A stretch of 64,000 nucleotides of DNA from Tritrichomonas foetus. Its lineage: Eukaryota > Parabasalia > Tritrichomonadida > Tritrichomonadidae. The notes below the pieces were generated by a model. That model saw only the letters and a program-made list of their open reading frames with translations, had not been told where the DNA came from and made no database searches. Positions within the stretch are counted from its first letter, which is position 1; each line of letters begins with the position of its first letter. The stretch covers positions 1 to 64,000 of the forward strand of contig MLAK01000743.1 of assembly GCA_001839685.1 (NCBI GenBank), read 5' to 3'. Made by a program: the position numbers and the translations under genes. Of the stretch, positions 38,993 to 48,734 are shown piece after piece.

Positions 38993-40075
38993 ATGGAACT
39001 CTATTTCCTCATTTATTTTTCGATTTTCTCAGTTATAGTTTCATTTACGATAACTTCACTTATTTTCTATTATTCATTTCAGAATATAACGAAAAATGCA
39101 AATGTAGAACAAGTTATTCATTGTCATGATGTTCAAAATACTTCCAAATATTATGGAAAGCCTTTAGTAACAATTGGTGTGATTCCATTTGCTGTTAATA
39201 CTCAGACAATCTTGAATCAATTTCAAGTTTCTATTGGATCTTGGCTCAGAGGGACTTCACAAGTTGTTGTTCATGTTTATGACATTGTCTCTGGAATGGG
39301 GAGTCTTGCTACACAATTAATTGAATCTCTTCAAGATGAATTTGGTGAAGAAAGAATCTTTATTAAAGGAAAAATCATAAAAGAACTAAAAATTGAAACA
39401 ATCCCAGAAGCTTTTGCACAGGTTGAACTAGATTCGGAAACAATTTTTTGTGCATTTTGTTCAAATGATATCATTTTAAGACCAGATTGGATGGATTATA
39501 TTTACGCTGCGAGGAAGTTTTTCGGTCGTTATAATAATTGGTCAATTCATGTACCACGAAGAGATCTTTTTGAGTCATGTAGGAAGGATATAATGTTGAA
39601 TAATATTGTAGATGCTTCATATCCTAAATTTTTGGATGATTTTGCAATCAGATGTAGATCACGTATTCATACAGTTGGTTATGACATTTATTTCTGGAAT
39701 CATCTTGGAATAAACATGACTAAAGCAAATTTACCAAAATATTATATTGGTAGACCCAATTTTGATTCTGGAATTATTCAGAGGCAAATGGACCAAGGGT
39801 GGTTTGTTACAACATATCGAAATCATGAATCTTATCATCTAGAGCATCCAGATCGCTTGCAATATACCAAGAAAATGAATCATCCTGATTCGGTATATAA
39901 TGCTGCATTGGAGAGAGCTAATGGATTTAAACCATTTATAAATGATTATTTTAAATTAAGAATGACAAAAGATCTAATGAGTATGCTTGTTGATGGGAAT
40001 TGGATTAATTTTCCAATTAATAGACCCCAGAATACATTACCATTTACTATAGACAATAATACAATTGTGGAGTAA
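38993..40075 (+). CDS. Type II membrane glycosyltransferase-like protein
   Basis: 360 residues from the ATG at 38993. The frame is open upstream only from a GTG, and a TCATATACCATTT initiator-like site lies just before this ATG. A signal-anchor helix at ~3-30 is followed by a lumenal domain: TIGVIPFAVNTQTILNQFQVSIGSWL, then ETIFCAFCSNDIILRPDWMDYIYAARKFFG, where the acidic ND-IIL segment fits a GT-A nucleotide-sugar site. RRDLFESC and a conserved-looking HLEHPDR near the C-terminus follow. I cannot assign a CAZy family. It would be a Golgi or ER enzyme acting on surface glycans, as suggested for the gene at 25468, but the two are not obviously related. Confidence 0.6.
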   Translation: MELYFLIYFSIFSVIVSFTITSLIFYYSFQNITKNANVEQVIHCHDVQNTSKYYGKPLVTIGVIPFAVNTQTILNQFQVSIGSWLRGTSQVVVHVYDIVSGMGSLATQLIESLQDEFGEERIFIKGKIIKELKIETIPEAFAQVELDSETIFCAFCSNDIILRPDWMDYIYAARKFFGRYNNWSIHVPRRDLFESCRKDIMLNNIVDASYPKFLDDFAIRCRSRIHTVGYDIYFWNHLGINMTKANLPKYYIGRPNFDSGIIQRQMDQGWFVTTYRNHESYHLEHPDRLQYTKKMNHPDSVYNAALERANGFKPFINDYFKLRMTKDLMSMLVDGNWINFPINRPQNTLPFTIDNNTIVE

Positions 40076-40542
40076 ATGCTATTAGCTTTTATAGATATAT
40101 AAAATATAGTAAATTAGATAATCTGATGCTTATTTCACCACACTGACTTTGAAACCACGAAGTTTTTTCTCATTTTTTAAGAGTTCTATCTATGTAAACT
40201 GAATAGTTCTCAAATTTGAAAACTATCCTAGTATCAACCTCATATCACAGAAATAATTCACCTTTATTCTATCAATGAGTTGACCCTATTCTATCAAATT
40301 TTGAATTTAGTTTACGGTTTGGACTTTTTACCAAAACTAGCAAAAGTACACAACCTGGAAATACGTTTATTTTCATTAANTNAACTGANCTTTTTCGAAT
40401 NNTNGAAACAACTTCCCGACTCTCTGATGCTTAATTTACAGCAACGAATTTTTGCTGAATAGATCTCAACCAATAAAAAATGCCAAAATTCGCTTGATTA
40501 CTATTTTCGAAATTACACGTTATTTCTAAAATCTCCAGGCAG

Positions 40543-40809
40543 ATGAAAGATTTTGCCCTTTCCACTAGATCAAAGAGTTACTCAAATATTTCTCTATATT
40601 ATCCCTACTATGTGGACAATTTTATCGAATTTATCTTGCAATACACCAATTTTATTGAATTTGAATTTTCCGAAAGATTGATGCTTAGATTTTTTTTCAA
40701 ACTTTGCCAACATGCACAATTTCGTCAGAATGTATTAACATCGATTTATAAAGCATTTTCGTCTTTTGGTTGTCGAGAATTACGTTCTCAAAAAAAATTC
40801 GATATTTGA
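40543..40809 (+). CDS. Marginal 88-residue ORF
   Basis: ATG-initiated, rich in F, S and Y, with internally similar segments (VDNFIEFILQYTNFIEFEF) and no recognised family. It lies in a region with unresolved bases and may be a fragment of a repeated gene or chance. Confidence 0.25.
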   Translation: MKDFALSTRSKSYSNISLYYPYYVDNFIEFILQYTNFIEFEFSERLMLRFFFKLCQHAQFRQNVLTSIYKAFSSFGCRELRSQKKFDI

Positions 40810-40977
40810 TCAAAATCTAATGAACCAATTGTATTCAACTCACACAAAATCATGAACATTCTTATTAATAAAGAAGGAAATTGAATTTAATTCTGAAATT
40901 ATTTGAGAATCTTATTTTTTGGGCATAATTTTTTTTTCTTTCTTAAAATCCTTTTGAAGGAGCTTATCCATGTAAAT

Positions 40978-41023
40978 NNNNNNNNNNNNNNNNNNNNNNN
41001 NNNNNNNNNNNNNNNNNNNNNNN
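40978..41023. other. Assembly gap (46 N)
   Basis: Run of N; flanking sequence is AT-rich and unremarkable. Confidence 0.99.
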
Positions 41024-41797
41024 ACGATTATAATGTATTCAAAACAATAAGTATTTCTAAAAAAATTGCTTTTTTTATTAAATCGAAGAATATCTCAAAA
41101 ATAAAAAGACAAAATCTTTTAATATTTTGGATATATTATTTTTTAATTATGCTAATTATATGGAGAAAATATAAATAAAATCATAAGCGTAGAAGCATAG
41201 GTTGTGTACTTTTAAACTAGCAAAAGGTAATTTGGGAAAACGGAGTGAAATATTATTGCATTGGAAATTGTATGAAAATCTATATGCTTGATAAAAGGGG
41301 TACATAATTCTCTAATTAAACAAGTTTTTTCCAAAACATTGTGCAATCCGTTGTTTACATCATCACTGGAAAGAAAACTCAATTGCAAAATCCAAGCTTT
41401 TTCATAAAATATTGAATAATTTGATAATACTCAAAGAAAATCTTTTTAAAAAGATTTCGAAGTTGAGATCACATAAAAAACAATGAATTTATAAAATAAT
41501 CGATCTTCAGAATTTTTTCAATAAATAAGGACGAATAAAATATGAAAAAGTTAATCGAAATCAAATAAAAGAGAAAAAGTTCAGATATTATTACAATGTA
41601 AATATTTTATTTCTGAGTTATAACGATAATTTACGATCAAATTATGTTGAAAAGCCATGCTTTTGTGAATTTTATATATAAAAAGTTACTATTCTATTTG
41701 ACCATGAATCACGATGAACAAGGCGAATTCTACACCAATTATCTTTCTTTATGTTTTATTTTGAAAGTTTTTCTCAAAATTGTCACATCATCCCACA

Positions 41798-44029
41798 ATG
41801 TCCGATATTCCAGGTACTCGTCAAATTACTCCCAATATCTCAGCAAACCAGAAACTCAATTTAACGTATCCCCAATACGTGAACACCATTTCTGATGGCC
41901 TTCCGACATTATCGTTAAAACCCTTCCCAGATGCGCCAACAGGCGAACAAGGTGCCCCAATAACGGTTACTCCAACTTTAGAAAACGCCATTACGTCTGC
42001 AATTGAGCAAGCCAAAGAAAATCAGACCATTATTGTTCAATCAGGTATCTACGAAGAAGCGTTAAACATCAGCAAGTCAATTAATCTTGTCGCAAATGGA
42101 AAGGTTATCATCTGCTCAGCCGGTGGCGAAACAACAGTTTCAATTACCGGTGGAAATGTAACATTCGACGGATTTTCGATCAAACAGAAAAAATCACGTG
42201 CCCGTGGAGCTCTTCTCCTCAACGGAGGTACACTTAAGCTTGTCAATTGCAAATTATCGGCTTTATCAAATGCAACCATCATGGCCAAAAATGATACTCT
42301 TTTGAGCATCAAACAATGCGTCATTAAAGGAAGAAATGGATCAGCTTTAAGCGCAAGCCACTCCTGCCAAATAGAAAGTGAATTTACAACTTACTCATAT
42401 TGCAGGATTGCGACTGTCTCCCTTCGTTCCACATCATGCGCCAAATTCAAGCAATGCATTTTCTTGAACAATCCACAGAGCGGAATTTCTGCGATTGACG
42501 AATCTCAACTATACGTCGATTCTTGCAATTTCGTCGAATGCACAGCCGAGATTCGCTCAAATGGCGCCTGCAATGTGATTAAAGGAACCCTCTTCTCAAA
42601 GACTGGCGGAAGCAGTGGAATTGTCATTTCACAAAATGCTACAGCCTATCTCTATGGAAACATAATCCGCGGATGCTGCGTTGACTTAAGAGGCAGCTGC
42701 AATGTCACTTTGCGCCAAAACAACTATGAGGGCGGATCCTTCCTTGCTTCCAATTCGACAACCGCCAATTCGCTCGAAGAAACATTCACAGGTGATACTC
42801 CAGCTGCTATCGGTGTTCATGACACATCCCATTTGACCATCGAAGGCGCAAAAATCACCAATTTAACCGGAATTGGTCTCGTTTGCTATGAGATGTCAAA
42901 AGTGAATGCAAAAAGACTCACTTTTGACAACATAGCTCTTCAAGGAATTATTTGCCATTCTGGCGGTGACCTTGAACTTCTGAATGCCAACATCCAAAAT
43001 GTTAAGGAAGATGCAATCATGATCCAGGACTGCACACTTTCACTTCAGGATTCATTTGTAAGGAATTGCAAGAAAAATGGCATCTCTGCAAACGATGTAA
43101 ATAACTGTCACGTTTCTGGCTGTAAATTTGAAAACAATAACCAATGTGCAATCATTGCATCAAGATCCACACTTGACATCGAAAACGTCAACATTTCAAA
43201 TAGTGGATATTCAGCAATTCACTCAATTGGATCAACAATTAAATTAAATAAAGTAATTGTTGGACAAAACAAGAAAGGTGGAGTTGTTTCAACACAAAAC
43301 TCAAAAGTTGTCGCTGAAAATTGCACATTCACAGCAAATAATTGGGCTGCTTTACTTTGTGAAGAAAACTCAAAGATTAAAGCCATTAAATCTACACTTT
43401 CTAATAATCAACTCGCTTCAAACTGTGCTGGAAAAGTTACACTCGTTAATTGTGAAGTATCATCACATAGAGATACAGCTGTTCAAGCCTCAGGCAAACT
43501 CAAGGTTAAAGAAACAACATTTTCAAATAATGGAAGTGGTCTCATTGCTGGTGCTTCGGCAACTGTGAAAATAACAGGTTCAACATTCCAAAGCAACCGA
43601 TTATGCATTGAAGTGACAAACAACGCAAATCTTGAATGCAGCAATTCCAAATTCGTTGGATCCACTGGCGAATCAGCTGTAAATGTTACTGGTGGTGGAT
43701 TTGCTTCTTATAAAGAATGCCAATTCTCACAATCACGAAATGTTGCAGTTTACGTTGATGGACAAATCGAACTCGAAAATTCAACAATTGAAAAGACAGG
43801 TAAAATTGCACTTTTATGCACTGAAAACTCAAAGGGATCAGTCAGGAATAATAAATTAATTGGAGATGGCCAATGTGGTGTCCAAATTGGTGGTGGAACA
43901 GCAGTTATCCAATCAAACGAAATTCAAAACTTTTCACAGTTTGGAGTTTACATCAAACCAAATAGTCGGGCTTCCGTTGAAAACAATGACTATTCAAACA
44001 ATAAGCTCGCCAATATTTGGAAAGAATAA
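41798..44029 (+). CDS. Right-handed parallel beta-helix protein
   Basis: 743 residues from the ATG at 41798; the frame opens six codons earlier from a TTG. Residues ~55-740 are a long series of ~22-25-residue coils of the pectate-lyase type, e.g. GNVTFDGFSIKQKKS, GGTLKLVNCKLSALSNATIMAKN and GVQIGGGTAVIQSNEIQNFSQFGVYI. Stacked N, S and C positions recur. No signal peptide, so it is cytoplasmic, unlike secreted pectinases. FBXO10/11- and SHCBP1-like proteins carry similar helices, but no F-box is visible. Codon use is richer in C-ending codons in the 5' part than neighbouring genes, suggesting strong expression. An initiator-like TCACATCA lies before the ATG. Role unknown; cytoskeletal or ubiquitin-ligase scaffold are possibilities only. 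Confidence 0.8.
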   Translation: MSDIPGTRQITPNISANQKLNLTYPQYVNTISDGLPTLSLKPFPDAPTGEQGAPITVTPTLENAITSAIEQAKENQTIIVQSGIYEEALNISKSINLVANGKVIICSAGGETTVSITGGNVTFDGFSIKQKKSRARGALLLNGGTLKLVNCKLSALSNATIMAKNDTLLSIKQCVIKGRNGSALSASHSCQIESEFTTYSYCRIATVSLRSTSCAKFKQCIFLNNPQSGISAIDESQLYVDSCNFVECTAEIRSNGACNVIKGTLFSKTGGSSGIVISQNATAYLYGNIIRGCCVDLRGSCNVTLRQNNYEGGSFLASNSTTANSLEETFTGDTPAAIGVHDTSHLTIEGAKITNLTGIGLVCYEMSKVNAKRLTFDNIALQGIICHSGGDLELLNANIQNVKEDAIMIQDCTLSLQDSFVRNCKKNGISANDVNNCHVSGCKFENNNQCAIIASRSTLDIENVNISNSGYSAIHSIGSTIKLNKVIVGQNKKGGVVSTQNSKVVAENCTFTANNWAALLCEENSKIKAIKSTLSNNQLASNCAGKVTLVNCEVSSHRDTAVQASGKLKVKETTFSNNGSGLIAGASATVKITGSTFQSNRLCIEVTNNANLECSNSKFVGSTGESAVNVTGGGFASYKECQFSQSRNVAVYVDGQIELENSTIEKTGKIALLCTENSKGSVRNNKLIGDGQCGVQIGGGTAVIQSNEIQNFSQFGVYIKPNSRASVENNDYSNNKLANIWKE

Positions 44030-44788
44030 TAAAGCATTCAAACCATTTTTTTTTTTCCTCTCCTTTCTTTATTTCTTTTGTTTTATAGTATTTCGAGTAT
44101 CCAAATTAAACTGGTTCCAAAAAATGGACAGCTTTATTGAATGAAAATCATAACTTTTTGTGTTTTTCGTACTTTCCATTTTTTGGAACGTGTTTAATTT
44201 TTTTTGGAAAGGTATATATTAATATAGCCAATTGATTTGTTCAAAAATTCCTATTCCGCACAATTTTTTCCATTATTTTATAAAGACTCGAAACAATTAC
44301 TTTTCTTCGGTACCATTACCAGAATAAATTGTTGTTGTTGATATCTTATCGGTAAACAATATGTGTGCTGTTTTTCAGTAATTGAAAGGATTATTACTGT
44401 GAAAATAAAAAATTATTAAAAAATAATAAAAATACATAGTGTAAAATATTCACAAAGTTTAGTTTCTAATCAAGAATTCAGAAAGATTGATTTGTAATAA
44501 TTTTTTCAAGTCATTGGTGAATATGAAGTTCGAATTGATGATTGATGGTGATGACCATTTGAACAATTACAAATCATTTATAAATACAAAAAGAAATAAT
44601 AACACAAGAAAATCATCTGAAGAGCATGATGTATCCACAAATATAATTTTTTGTGTCACAAGTATTTTTTTTTCTCGTTGATTCAATTTACAAAATATTT
44701 TCATATTATTAAAAATAATTTTCTCATTGAAATCGCAAAGAGAGAGCTGTTTTCACCAATAATATGTTTAGAAAGAGGAAAATAAAAC
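44030..44788. other. Spacer with inverted repeat
   Basis: 759 AT-rich bases between two converging 3' ends, with an imperfect 26-bp inverted repeat (listed separately). A 64-codon frame at 44487-44681 has a non-ATG beginning and is probably chance. Confidence 0.5.
44103..44200. repeat. 98-bp element with 26-bp inverted ends
   Basis: 44103-44128 and 44175-44200 are reverse complements over 26 bases with two mismatches; the inner 15 (GTTCCAAAAAATGGA) match exactly. The loop is ~46 bases. Located 74 bases after the beta-helix stop, it could be an RNA hairpin in the 3' region or a tiny palindromic mobile element. No target duplication is evident. Confidence 0.75.
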
Positions 44789-47700
44789 CTATTTTAGGAA
44801 ATTATTCTGCAAAAACGAAACTGTTTGGATAAAATTATTTTCTATTTCTGAATTATTCTCAAATATTAAAGATAGAAGTTCTTTATTGCTTAATACATTA
44901 GAATTAATAATAAATATTAGAACAGTCTTCAATACTTCTGAAGGTAATTCAGAATTCGTAATTGTTTGTGAAGAAATAAAAGTGTTTAAAAGTATTTGCC
45001 AAATATTTTGCTGGATATTTGGAAATTTGTTACAATATTTAATTAAGAGCATATAAATAAATCGGTTTGTATATGATTTTGAATAGATTATTGGTAAAAA
45101 TGAAAGAATCCATTTTATTCTGGATTCATCGTTCATTAAACATTGTGTGCAATTATCAAGCATGGCATATAGTGCTAATAAATGTTCAATTAAACACCTC
45201 TGATCAGAATTTGATTGATTTAATGTTGAAATTTTTTTATCGATTAACGAAATAATTTGAGGAGCAAATTCACTTAATAATTGGGAATAATTATATCCAA
45301 GTGATATCAAGAAAATAATTGAGTGTAATGAGATTGTCGAAAGTTCATTTTCAATAACTGGAAAAATAGTTTGGATCAACATTAAGAGAACTTCAATAGG
45401 AATAATATCAGTACTTTTAATAATAATTGATGTAATAATTCTGAGTGAATAAGAAAAAAGTTCGTGATTATTTTCTTTTAATAAATTCAGCATTTTCTCT
45501 AAAAATGGATGAACAAAATCAATTAAATGTGGATTAGACGAATTATTTATAGAATTTGCATTTGCTTCCAAATTTTCATCAAAATTATTAATGATATTAT
45601 TTAAAAGTTCAAATGAAGTATCTAGAAAAGATTGTTGGAAAATAAATTCATTTGTGAAAGGATTTCGATTTTGATAAATAAAATTTAAAATACAGTCTAA
45701 TAAGAATGATTCTTTTCCACATAGGATTTCATTTCCATAAATCATTACAATTTCATTTATTACATCAATTATTGATAAAATCACTTTCAAATGTATTTCA
45801 TTTCGAAGTTTTTCAATCAGATTTATTGAAAAAACACCTAAAACTTGTGGCATCAAAAGGTCATGGTTATTTAGAAGATTAACAATTTCTTTCAGTAATT
45901 TACAACCAGCAATTATTTCTTTATTGAATAATCCATTGATAAGAATTTTAGTAATATTTAAAATTGTTGATAATATGGTTGATTCTAAAAACAATTCGGG
46001 ATAATGACGAATAATTTCGTTCAGTAAGTTAATTAACGGAAATATCACATATTTTATATGTTGTCGTAATTTGAATAAATTATTATTATGTTTTTGTAGA
46101 AATTGATATGGAGAAAGTTGACATATTCCCAGAATATAAGAAATTAAATCCGGAATAAATGGTGTCATTTCTTCAGAGGTATTGATAATAAATGATTCAA
46201 GACATTTTGATGTGCTTTTTTTGGTTTCAAAATCATCGATAGTAATCATGCAATTTAAAATTACTGAAACTATTTCTGGAAGATTATTTTTGATTTGTTC
46301 ATTACAATTTTGAACCAAAGAAGAAATACATTTTAATAAATAAGGTAATAAAGGAATATCAGAATTGGATTTTAAATCATCTTGACTTTTTAAATTTTGG
46401 ATAACTGAAAAACATATCATATATAATTTCTCAAAAACAGAATTGGCAATGAATTTTGATTTTTCAACAATAACCCCAATAATTTCCCAATTCATTATGA
46501 CTGTTGATATATCAGAAAAATTTATTTGATGAATACAAAATGTAAAGATATTCATTAATACAGAATATATTGGAAATTCCTTAGCTAATTTATTTGGGTA
46601 AATAGTTTCTTCGAAATTATTCCAATCTGGGTAAATGGTGGAAATATTATTAATAAATGTTAACAAAATGTTAAATCCAATTTCAAAAGAATTATTTACG
46701 ATTAATTTTAAAATAAAATTAATAAAATCAAATATTTTTTGGAGGATATCTGATGATGAGGCTATTGGTGTGAATAGTGGAGCAAAAAAGAAAGCAAAAA
46801 TTGAAAAGTGAGCGCAAAAGAAATACGAGGCTTCATTTCTAATTCCCAAATGATTGGATTGTAAACAAGCAATAAGAAATTGGAAAAATTCGAAAATTTG
46901 TTGATTTTCTTTCAGGATTATATTTGTTTCAGATCTTCTTAAGCATGCATCTGTCAGTATTAATAGGGTATACATTTTTGAATAAATTAAATCTAATGAT
47001 AATTGTTGAATAAAAGGTAAAACAATTCCTGGAATTAATTTAATAGGTATTCGATTTAAGCATCGGTAAAAGAATTCATTGAAAATGCTTGAATCTGGAT
47101 CTTCAATATTTAATGAATGATTAAAAATCTCAAACGAAAGTGGAATAGAACATTGTATACAATGTTTTAATATATCATTATCAATTATAAATTCATCATG
47201 TTCCAATAAACCCGTAAATAATAAAATTGTATTATATTTCATTTCGATAGAAAACAATGAATCATTTAAAATATTAAAGATTGGTTGCATTAATAATGAT
47301 AATGAAAATGGATTAATACAATGATCAAAAGCAGAAATAAAATAAGATATTAATGACTTCATTATTGTTTCGTCATGTAGAATTTCAATTAAAATCAATG
47401 AGAAATTTTCTCGAAATTTATTTTTGAGAATTTCATAAAGCTCTTGATTATCTTTGATGACATCAACAGATAAAGAATGATATATTAGAAATGAATATTT
47501 AAATAGGAGAAAACATTGATTATTTTTAATAAAAATCAAACTATTATCAATTATATCCATAAAATAATCAAGTTTTTCAATCACAAAAGAAGGTTCCAAA
47601 AAAAATATTAAGTTTGATAAAATATGTAAAAATTTGGGAAAGTTATTGTTGCTTAATCCTGTTATAAAATTGGAAATATAGTTCCATTGCTTTTGACAAA

Positions 47701-48049
47701 TATTAAATAGTTGGATAACTGGCAATAAAATAATATCAATCATATTTTCTTCATTTTCTATGTTTAAAATTTGGAATAGACCATTCCAAATATTGTGAAA
47801 GTCATTTTGATCAATAAGTGATTCACATGCTGATAGAGAATGTTTTAAACCAAATGCTGCTTGCTGTTTAAAAAAAATATTATCTGATGTTAATAAAATA
47901 TTTATCAATATATTAATTGATTGTGGCAAAGAATATAATTTCAGTAATGAATCTGTCACTTCATTAGCATTTTGTAACGAAGGATTTTGTAATTCTGTGT
48001 AAAAAGTAATTAACACTTGACTTATCTGATTCGCATCAAAGTTGCTCAT
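44789..48049 (-). CDS. Importin-beta-like karyopherin (HEAT repeats)
   Basis: 1086 residues, almost wholly paired amphipathic helices, the usual size for karyopherin-betas (~850-1150). The N-terminus (SDNIFFKQQAAFGLKHSLSAC) matches the importin-beta N-terminal pattern, where tandem helices bind Ran-GTP. Repeats such as LPYLLKCISSLVQNCNEQI and ETKKSTSKCLESFIINTSEEMTPFIPDLISYIL are typical of the importin-4/5 (Kap123/Kap121) class. It would carry cargo such as ribosomal proteins or histones through nuclear pores; the cargo is not deducible. The sequence is very rich in I, N and L, matching AT-rich codons. The start is the first ATG, about 15 bases after a strong TCACTTCTCTC initiator-like site on the minus strand. 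Confidence 0.72.
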   Translation of the reverse strand: MSNFDANQISQVLITFYTELQNPSLQNANEVTDSLLKLYSLPQSINILINILLTSDNIFFKQQAAFGLKHSLSACESLIDQNDFHNIWNGLFQILNIENEENMIDIILLPVIQLFNICQKQWNYISNFITGLSNNNFPKFLHILSNLIFFLEPSFVIEKLDYFMDIIDNSLIFIKNNQCFLLFKYSFLIYHSLSVDVIKDNQELYEILKNKFRENFSLILIEILHDETIMKSLISYFISAFDHCINPFSLSLLMQPIFNILNDSLFSIEMKYNTILLFTGLLEHDEFIIDNDILKHCIQCSIPLSFEIFNHSLNIEDPDSSIFNEFFYRCLNRIPIKLIPGIVLPFIQQLSLDLIYSKMYTLLILTDACLRRSETNIILKENQQIFEFFQFLIACLQSNHLGIRNEASYFFCAHFSIFAFFFAPLFTPIASSSDILQKIFDFINFILKLIVNNSFEIGFNILLTFINNISTIYPDWNNFEETIYPNKLAKEFPIYSVLMNIFTFCIHQINFSDISTVIMNWEIIGVIVEKSKFIANSVFEKLYMICFSVIQNLKSQDDLKSNSDIPLLPYLLKCISSLVQNCNEQIKNNLPEIVSVILNCMITIDDFETKKSTSKCLESFIINTSEEMTPFIPDLISYILGICQLSPYQFLQKHNNNLFKLRQHIKYVIFPLINLLNEIIRHYPELFLESTILSTILNITKILINGLFNKEIIAGCKLLKEIVNLLNNHDLLMPQVLGVFSINLIEKLRNEIHLKVILSIIDVINEIVMIYGNEILCGKESFLLDCILNFIYQNRNPFTNEFIFQQSFLDTSFELLNNIINNFDENLEANANSINNSSNPHLIDFVHPFLEKMLNLLKENNHELFSYSLRIITSIIIKSTDIIPIEVLLMLIQTIFPVIENELSTISLHSIIFLISLGYNYSQLLSEFAPQIISLIDKKISTLNQSNSDQRCLIEHLLALYAMLDNCTQCLMNDESRIKWILSFLPIIYSKSYTNRFIYMLLIKYCNKFPNIQQNIWQILLNTFISSQTITNSELPSEVLKTVLIFIINSNVLSNKELLSLIFENNSEIENNFIQTVSFLQNNFLK

Positions 48050-48136
48050 ATCATAGAGAGAAGTGAATTTGACCTATCTTAATTCACCTTCTAAATAGAA
48101 AAATTCACCTTGTCTGTTTAAAAAAAAATCTTGTTC
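48050..48136. promoter_or_regulatory. 87-bp divergent promoter with three TTNACCT motifs
   Basis: Lies between the karyopherin ATG (minus) and the TFIIIC-like ATG (plus). TTGACCT at 48069-48075 and TTCACCT at 48083-48089 and 48104-48110 are spaced 14 and 21 bases apart. The minus-strand initiator-like TCACTTCTCTC sits at the left. The density and shortness of the spacer make this the clearest candidate regulatory region in the window; function is inferred. Confidence 0.55.
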
Positions 48137-48460
48137 ATGGAAGAAGAGATAATTACAGAGGAAACTACAATCGATGTAATGGGAATTATTCCAGCACACC
48201 TCAAAGATTTTAACAATATTGAAATCGAAAAGGTTTCGCCATCAGAAATTTATTTACAGATCGACGGAAACAGATTAAAAGGAAAAATCGGTGACACGAT
48301 ATCAACAAACTTATTTTTCGAGTTAAATTCGGACGATGAAGAAGCCAATTTGATTGCTTCTGTTGATAAAATGGCGAATTTCGAACACGTTTTTTATGTA
48401 CCAAAAGATGAATTTACAAAGCCTTTCATTCCTACAGATGCTCTCAAAAAGCCAGAATAA
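48137..48460 (+). CDS. TFIIIC tau55/GTF3C6-like small subunit candidate
   Basis: 107 residues from the ATG at 48137; the two codons before it start from a TTG. An acidic start is followed by a compact beta-rich domain: TTIDVMGIIPAHL, then SEIYLQIDGNRLKGKIGDTISTNLFFEL. This matches the pattern of the TFIIIC subunit domain in GTF3C6 and yeast tau55 (phi-GI..., LQVD---F-G-Y-DT-GT-V-FEE). TFIIIC recruits Pol III to tRNA genes. The match is short and by eye; another triple-barrel protein is possible. The gene shares its promoter with the karyopherin gene. Confidence 0.52.
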   Translation: MEEEIITEETTIDVMGIIPAHLKDFNNIEIEKVSPSEIYLQIDGNRLKGKIGDTISTNLFFELNSDDEEANLIASVDKMANFEHVFYVPKDEFTKPFIPTDALKKPE

Positions 48461-48734
48461 TCATTTTATTAGTAAAAATATTTGTTATTTGATCATGCAA
48501 AATATATTTATTTTCAAAAAGCAAAGTAATTTTCATTTAATCAGTTTGTTTATTTGAATTTAATCATAAATATACTATAATATTTTAAATCTTGATACTA
48601 GATCCTGCAATATTCCTCTAAAAGAAAATTACCAATTCACCTTAGAATCAAACAAACAAGGTAAATTAATTCAATGATTAATCAAGATTTTCTTAGGGAG
48701 AACGTTTAATTTGAATTGGTACCGTTTAATAAAA
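48461..48734. promoter_or_regulatory. Spacer and promoter of the LRR gene
   Basis: 274 AT-rich bases. TTCACCT at 48636-48642 lies about 93 bases before the LRR gene's ATG, followed by AAGGTAAATT at ~48659. No ORF. Confidence 0.4.

Larger units (their letters stand above)
40342..41213. repeat. Inverted 15-bp match flanking the gap region
   Basis: AAAAGTACACAACCT at 40342-40356 is the exact reverse complement of 41199-41213. Together with nearby N runs it may mark the ends or internal parts of a decayed mobile element. No target duplication found. Confidence 0.35.
40076..41797. other. Repeat-like region with ambiguous bases and a gap
   Basis: Contains scattered N near 40380-40404, a 46-N gap, a weak ORF (40543-40809) and a 15-bp inverted match (40342-40356 with 41199-41213). 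The concentration of unresolved bases suggests a multicopy sequence collapsed in assembly. The right ~200 bases lead to the beta-helix gene. Confidence 0.5.
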
